DNA of 64,000 nucleotides, taken from positions 1-64,000 of the forward strand of contig VYZB01000371.1 of the NCBI GenBank assembly GCA_013397455.1, given 5' to 3'. Below are positions 61,601-64,000 of this stretch, piece after piece. The notes under the pieces are model-generated. The model worked only from the letters and a program-made list of their open reading frames with translations, ran no database searches and was not told where the DNA came from. A program made the translations under genes and the position numbers. The stretch comes from Crotophaga sulcirostris. Its lineage: Eukaryota > Chordata > Aves > Cuculiformes > Crotophagidae. The number at the start of each line of letters is the position of its first letter. Within the stretch, counting starts at the first letter, position 1.

Positions 61601-63738
61601 AACTTGAAATACTACTGATAATATTTCAGTGGTGACATAGTACCTAGCTCAGAGAGAAAAAAACACACATAAGCACTGTTCAAGCCCCCTTTTTTCCTTT
61701 CAACCTGGGAGTAGCTGATCAAAATAACTTACTAAGAAAAAGGAACTGACAAGTTCAAAGGTGGCCATCAAGAGCAGGAGGAGGTAAAACTTCATTTTTC
61801 ACCCCTTTCTGAACCAGAGCCCAACAGATAAAGGGAACTGTAGAAGATCAGTTCATAAAGCAAATGAGATGCCGAAAATATGAAAAGGAAATAACTATAA
61901 TGAGTAAATGACTACAGATGAATAAAAGACTACAATAAGATGATTATCTTTTGTTTAACAAAAAGAATCACAGAAGTTTAACTCCAGTAGAGACCAGAAC
62001 CCTAGGCTTTGTCAATATTTTAATCTATTCTGGAAGCAGGTCAGAAGGTAGCAGGACCTCTTTAAAGAAGTTAGTCCCCTTTTCTGTCAGAAAAAAGGAG
62101 GTAGGTCTGCCTCCTCTGTCATAGGATCAAAATCAGCAAGAGCAACATTACCTTTCCTATTCCAAAAGTTAAAAGCAAAATGCTAGCGTAGATATACAGG
62201 AGGCTCCTCAAGTTTGAAAAGCAACTTCAGACAAAAAGGGAGCATTTATCTCCTTAACTGCTCAACAGTTCAACATGTTAGCCCAAACGGTATCAATTCT
62301 AAGATTGTGCATTTAATCCCACAGACATTAAGTAAACTGGGTTTCACTTACTGATGGCTACTGTCAACACGTGCATTAAATTTCTGACTTGTCAGCAAAC
62401 ACAATTAACTATATTTCTCAAAGTCTGACTTGAATTGAAGCTTAACATTAAAACACAAAGAGCCGCTATTAGACAAAAGTTTACCAAGCTCTGTATCCTA
62501 TCTCCTAATGGGGCAAACAGCAGGTACTTCAGGAAAATTAACTAGGAAACCAGGGGGACTATTTTTTTTTAATCAATAGACACGTCAAGACTTGCTGGAT
62601 TAGACCCTGTTTAGGAAGTTTTGGTGGATTGTCCTGTCGGAAATTTGACTGTTTTAATATCTATACTCTTGGCACACACACCATTGTATGGCAGTTTAAT
62701 CACATATGGCAGGAAAATTTGTTTTAAGGAGTCACATGACTAGTTTTTTCATTAACAACTCCTGCACTTTCCCAATTCTCCCATGTCTTGCCTGAAATAG
62801 GCTGATTAAAATTGCACATTGAAGGTCCACTATGTTTAAAGGTGTCTTTATTTTTAACTCTCATTCTGAACATTCTATTCATTATATCAAATACCACTGA
62901 GGACTGCATGGAGGTATTCTTAGGAGAGACATCCACATCATCTCCTAAACCATATTTTGAACGGTAAGACTAAGTTCAGTATCCAATGTGGCATATTTGG
63001 ATTGCTTCTGCCATTTTATAACACACTAATAAGCACCTTTGCTACTTTTTCCTGACTGCAGACTCCACTGACACATTATTCAGTCACTTTTCCAAATGTC
63101 TTCTGAATAATTAAGATTTGAGCACAGAATTCTCTCTTGGTCATCTACATCCACCATATAACAAAAAAGTCCCTTCAGTTTCAGCTCTTCTTTCCTAACC
63201 ATTAGTAAGTTATACATTCATCACAAGACTTCATTTTTATTCTGACAGCCCAATTTGTTTGTAAGTATTCGATAAGAAATTCTGTCAAAAAATTTTGAAA
63301 ATTCAAGTTCGGGCACAGTATTATCACTTTGATCATCTTTATCCAGGCTTTGATATTTACACTGTATGACAAGTCTAAGTAATGTATGGAGATATCACAG
63401 TTTGCTATCTTAAGCATTATTTATTTTAGTACAACAGACATAAAAAACCCTTTGCTGTGTATGCATGTATGCCTATAAGAATACATCATCAGGCACTTCA
63501 CAACTGCACGGGATGGAAGCATTCTACTATCTAGGAAGTATCTTCATCCGCTGTCCTTACCTGACTTTTTTGTAGGTTAGCTTCTTCTAAGAGCTGTATG
63601 CAATCCTGGACTTTGGCAACAGCATCAAACTTCTCCCTTTCTAGATTAGTACACTTTGTCTGAAGCTCTCCAACTTGTTTCTCCAGGGCTGTTCTTTCTG
63701 TTCTCAGCTGTTCAGCCTCTTGGACAGTAACACGTAAT
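46585..63738 (-). CDS. SCLT1: SCLT1, sodium channel and clathrin linker 1; C-terminal 398 residues in 10 exons
   Basis: Read on the - strand, the coding exons are 63738-63561, 61585-61487, 59847-59776, 58837-58763, 58275-58130, 57236-57044, 55677-55481, 50647-50569, 49487-49392 and 46647-46585. All have GT-AG borders and the joined frame is open, giving 398 residues plus stop. Human SCLT1 is 688 residues as I recall, so the N-terminal two fifths lie beyond the right edge. The product is almost continuous coiled coil, rich in E, K, Q and L. Recognisable blocks are LRVTVQEAEQLRTERTALEK, LLEEANLQKSQ, ISRLTEELSALQM, FVSEQRLKLQQENEQL, STMEHEHAVKE, INRLQRRLSQAE and the terminal AASLKDLENI. SCLT1 sits at distal appendages of the mother centriole and is required for membrane docking and ciliogenesis. 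It was first described as linking Nav1.8 to clathrin. Confidence 0.95.
46648..49391 (-). other. SCLT1: SCLT1 last intron
   Basis: A 2.7-kb intron between the last two coding exons, AT-rich and unique. A 115-codon + strand frame at 48475-48822 shows no similarity I recognise and is treated as accidental. Nothing else was seen. Confidence 0.7.
49392..49487 (-). CDS. SCLT1: SCLT1 penultimate coding exon
   Basis: Encodes DEKLMMEYREYINRLQRRLS and QAEQRAATASQK (32 residues, phase 0 at both ends). The acceptor is TTTATACAG and the donor GTACAA. Read through the donor, the frame would stop after three more codons, so intron retention would give a slightly truncated protein. Confidence 0.93.
50201..50228. 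repeat. Two-copy tandem duplication, 14-bp period
   Basis: TAACACAATGCCT followed by G or A occurs twice in tandem in an SCLT1 intron. A minor slippage product. Confidence 0.85.
50569..50647 (-). CDS. SCLT1: SCLT1 coding exon (LQMANEKVTE)
   Basis: Encodes KGELNQQKLRSQELVSQLQM followed by ANEKVTE. The acceptor is TTGATTAATAG. Two GT donors lie nine bases apart in frame: GTAACT after GAAAAG, and GTAAGA after ACTGAG. The outer one gives the best match to the known protein and the better consensus. Confidence 0.9.
50648..55480 (-). other. SCLT1: SCLT1 intron with solo LTR
   Basis: The longest SCLT1 intron fully contained here (4.8 kb). It contains the LTR at 51665-52158, inserted in the same orientation as the gene. 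The remainder is AT-rich unique sequence with only short frames. Confidence 0.75.
51665..52158 (-). mobile_element. Solo LTR of a bird endogenous retrovirus (ERVL-like)
   Basis: A 494-bp element flanked by the 5-bp direct repeat AGTCT (51660-51664 and 52159-52163), as expected after retroviral integration. On the - strand it begins TGTACTGGATTCGGCTGG and AGTTAATTTTC, the start of a very common avian LTR type. It also has the conserved CAGCTGACCCCAACTGACC-like block, a TATA-like CAATAAAAC (51883-51891) and an ATTAAA (51774-51779). No internal retroviral sequence is present, so it is a solo LTR left by recombination. The ERVL assignment is from memory of the consensus and from the 5-bp duplication. 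Confidence 0.82.
55481..55677 (-). CDS. SCLT1: SCLT1 coding exon (STMEHEHAVKE)
   Basis: Encodes ISTMEHEHAVKECGYEARLK, EMEDTSQKSTAELRRLLVAQ and QKATNQWKEETKNLTETTEA up to two bases of the next lysine codon. Strong coiled-coil composition. The acceptor is TTTTTCTAG and the donor GTAAGT. Confidence 0.94.
55678..57043 (-). other. SCLT1: SCLT1 intron
   Basis: A 1.4-kb AT-rich intron of unique sequence; no feature was recognised. Confidence 0.75.
57044..57236 (-). CDS. SCLT1: SCLT1 coding exon (SEQRLKLQQENEQL)
   Basis: Encodes SEEEKSRCQEVICKLQNILD, SEREKSAFVSEQRLKLQQEN and EQLQKEMEGLRKAAIEAQQK up to AKIT. It is a continuous heptad-like coiled coil that closely matches the SCLT1 family. The acceptor is TCTCTTTCAG and the donor GTATGG. 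Confidence 0.95.
57237..58129 (-). other. SCLT1: SCLT1 intron
   Basis: An 0.9-kb AT-rich intron with nothing recognised in it. Confidence 0.75.
58130..58275 (-). CDS. SCLT1: SCLT1 coding exon (IYREDRGRESDNRKLEQLHQ)
   Basis: Encodes IYREDRGRESDNRKLEQLHQ and KYLLAETTKGDLQLSLQTTQ, then NKLKQLEM plus two bases. The acceptor chosen is GTATTATTCAG before ATTTACAGG. A second AG occurs eight bases further in, but it would break the frame. The donor is GTAAGT, with another possible GTAATG four bases on. Confidence 0.92.
58276..58762 (-). other. SCLT1: SCLT1 intron (short)
   Basis: A 487-nt AT-rich intron with A-rich patches near 58636-58665 and no recognised element. Confidence 0.75.
58763..58837 (-). 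CDS. SCLT1: SCLT1 coding exon (EYGEKQGQLERAVREKRAVE)
   Basis: Encodes EYGEKQGQLERAVREKRAVE followed by EELGK: 25 residues, phase 0 at both ends. It is coiled coil matching the family. The acceptor is TTTTAAAATAG, which has a weak pyrimidine tract, and the donor is GTAAGG. Confidence 0.92.
58838..59775 (-). other. SCLT1: SCLT1 intron
   Basis: An 0.9-kb AT-rich intron. Near its right end is a two-copy 17-bp tandem duplication (59673-59706). Nothing else was recognised. Confidence 0.75.
59673..59706. repeat. Two-copy tandem duplication, 17-bp period
   Basis: CTGAATTTAGTATTTCC occurs twice with no spacer. It lies in an SCLT1 intron about 70 bp downstream (in gene direction) of an exon's donor site. 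Confidence 0.9.
59776..59847 (-). CDS. SCLT1: SCLT1 coding exon (ISRLTEELSALQM)
   Basis: Encodes VGSAKKQYNVQ then ISRLTEELSALQM (24 residues, phase 0). The last 13 residues are a hallmark block of SCLT1. The acceptor is TTTTATCACAG and the donor GTATGG. Confidence 0.94.
59848..61486 (-). other. SCLT1: SCLT1 intron
   Basis: A 1.6-kb AT-rich intron of unique sequence; no feature was recognised. Confidence 0.7.
61487..61585 (-). CDS. SCLT1: SCLT1 coding exon (ALFGEKQKEEEIKKMKEEMS)
   Basis: Encodes ALFGEKQKEEEIKKMKEEMS followed by QLAEDTAARIRKA: 33 residues, phase 0 at both ends, highly charged coiled coil. The acceptor is TTTTTTCTAG and the donor GTAAGT. Confidence 0.94.
61586..63560 (-). other. 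SCLT1: SCLT1 intron
   Basis: A 2-kb AT-rich intron; short frames only, no recognised repeat or RNA. Confidence 0.7.
63561..63738 (-). CDS. SCLT1: SCLT1 coding exon (LRVTVQEAEQLRTERTALEK)
   Basis: This is the most 5' SCLT1 exon visible. It reads, after one base completing a split codon, LRVTVQEAEQLRTERTALEK, QVGELQTKCTNLEREKFDAV and AKVQDCIQLLEEANLQKSQ. This is coiled coil closely matching the middle of SCLT1. The acceptor is CTATCTTGTAG and the donor GTAAGG. The remaining upstream exons lie outside the window. Confidence 0.95.
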
Positions 63739-64000
63739 CTACAAGATAGTAATAATTTTACTCATTTAATGAGATAATTAATTAAGATAATAATTCTTCC
63801 CAACTAAACTAATAAAGTATTTATTCATAAGTTGTCAAAACTGCATTCCTGGTTCTCTGCTTGTTTTTGGACAGGCTTTGAGTTTAATATTCATCAAGTC
63901 CTAGAAAGAAACGGAATTAAAGGAGTTAACTCAGATATCTAATCTCAAAAGATCCTTACAAGAATGTTGCTATCCTGAGATACATCAATGAAAATGTTCT
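63739..64000 (-). other. SCLT1: SCLT1 intron, cut by window edge
   Basis: The intron upstream of the first visible SCLT1 exon. It is AT-rich and no exon was recognised before the window ends. Confidence 0.7.

Noticed and set aside
61950..62090. Possible CR1 retroposon fragment (GAATCACAGAAGTTTAACTCC-like start)
   Set aside because: Only a short vague likeness to CR1 3' sequence; no terminal octamer repeats or extended match could be seen.

Overview
The window is vertebrate nuclear DNA with long introns, GT-AG splice sites and scattered decayed transposons. It is most likely avian. The two genes are convergent neighbours, JADE1 on the + strand and SCLT1 on the - strand, an order I recall from human 4q28 and chicken chromosome 4. 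The transposon relics (a mariner, a hAT-like short element and a solo LTR of a common bird ERVL-like type) fit a bird. I cannot name the species.

Layout. Positions 1-355 are GC- and CpG-rich and may belong to the JADE1 5' region. Positions 403-2037 hold a large minisatellite of about 44 units of 35 or 40 bp. From 2038 to 10314 is non-coding sequence, presumably 5' intron of JADE1, with a nearly full-length dead mariner at 5029-6276. The ten coding exons of JADE1 lie between 10341 and 40515. Joined at GT-AG sites they give an open frame of exactly 842 codons plus stop, the length I recall for human JADE1 long form. A 3'UTR of about 2.7 kb follows, with the best poly(A) signal at 43196. A short intergenic segment (about 43.2-46.4 kb) carries the hAT-like element. 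From 46.4 kb to the window end is the 3' part of SCLT1 on the - strand: ten exons encoding the last 398 residues, with the remaining 5' exons beyond the right edge.

Function. JADE1 is a scaffold of the HBO1 (KAT7) histone acetyltransferase complex with a PHD-zinc knuckle-PHD module; all its zinc ligands are visible. SCLT1 is a coiled-coil protein of centriole distal appendages, needed for cilium formation, and was also described as a linker between a sodium channel and clathrin. The two genes share only their tail-to-tail arrangement.

No new gene system was found. The most unusual structure is the minisatellite. It is CpG-dense, most of the recurrent differences among its units are CpG transitions, nearly every unit carries a CAGCTG E-box, and its antisense strand is largely free of stops in all frames.
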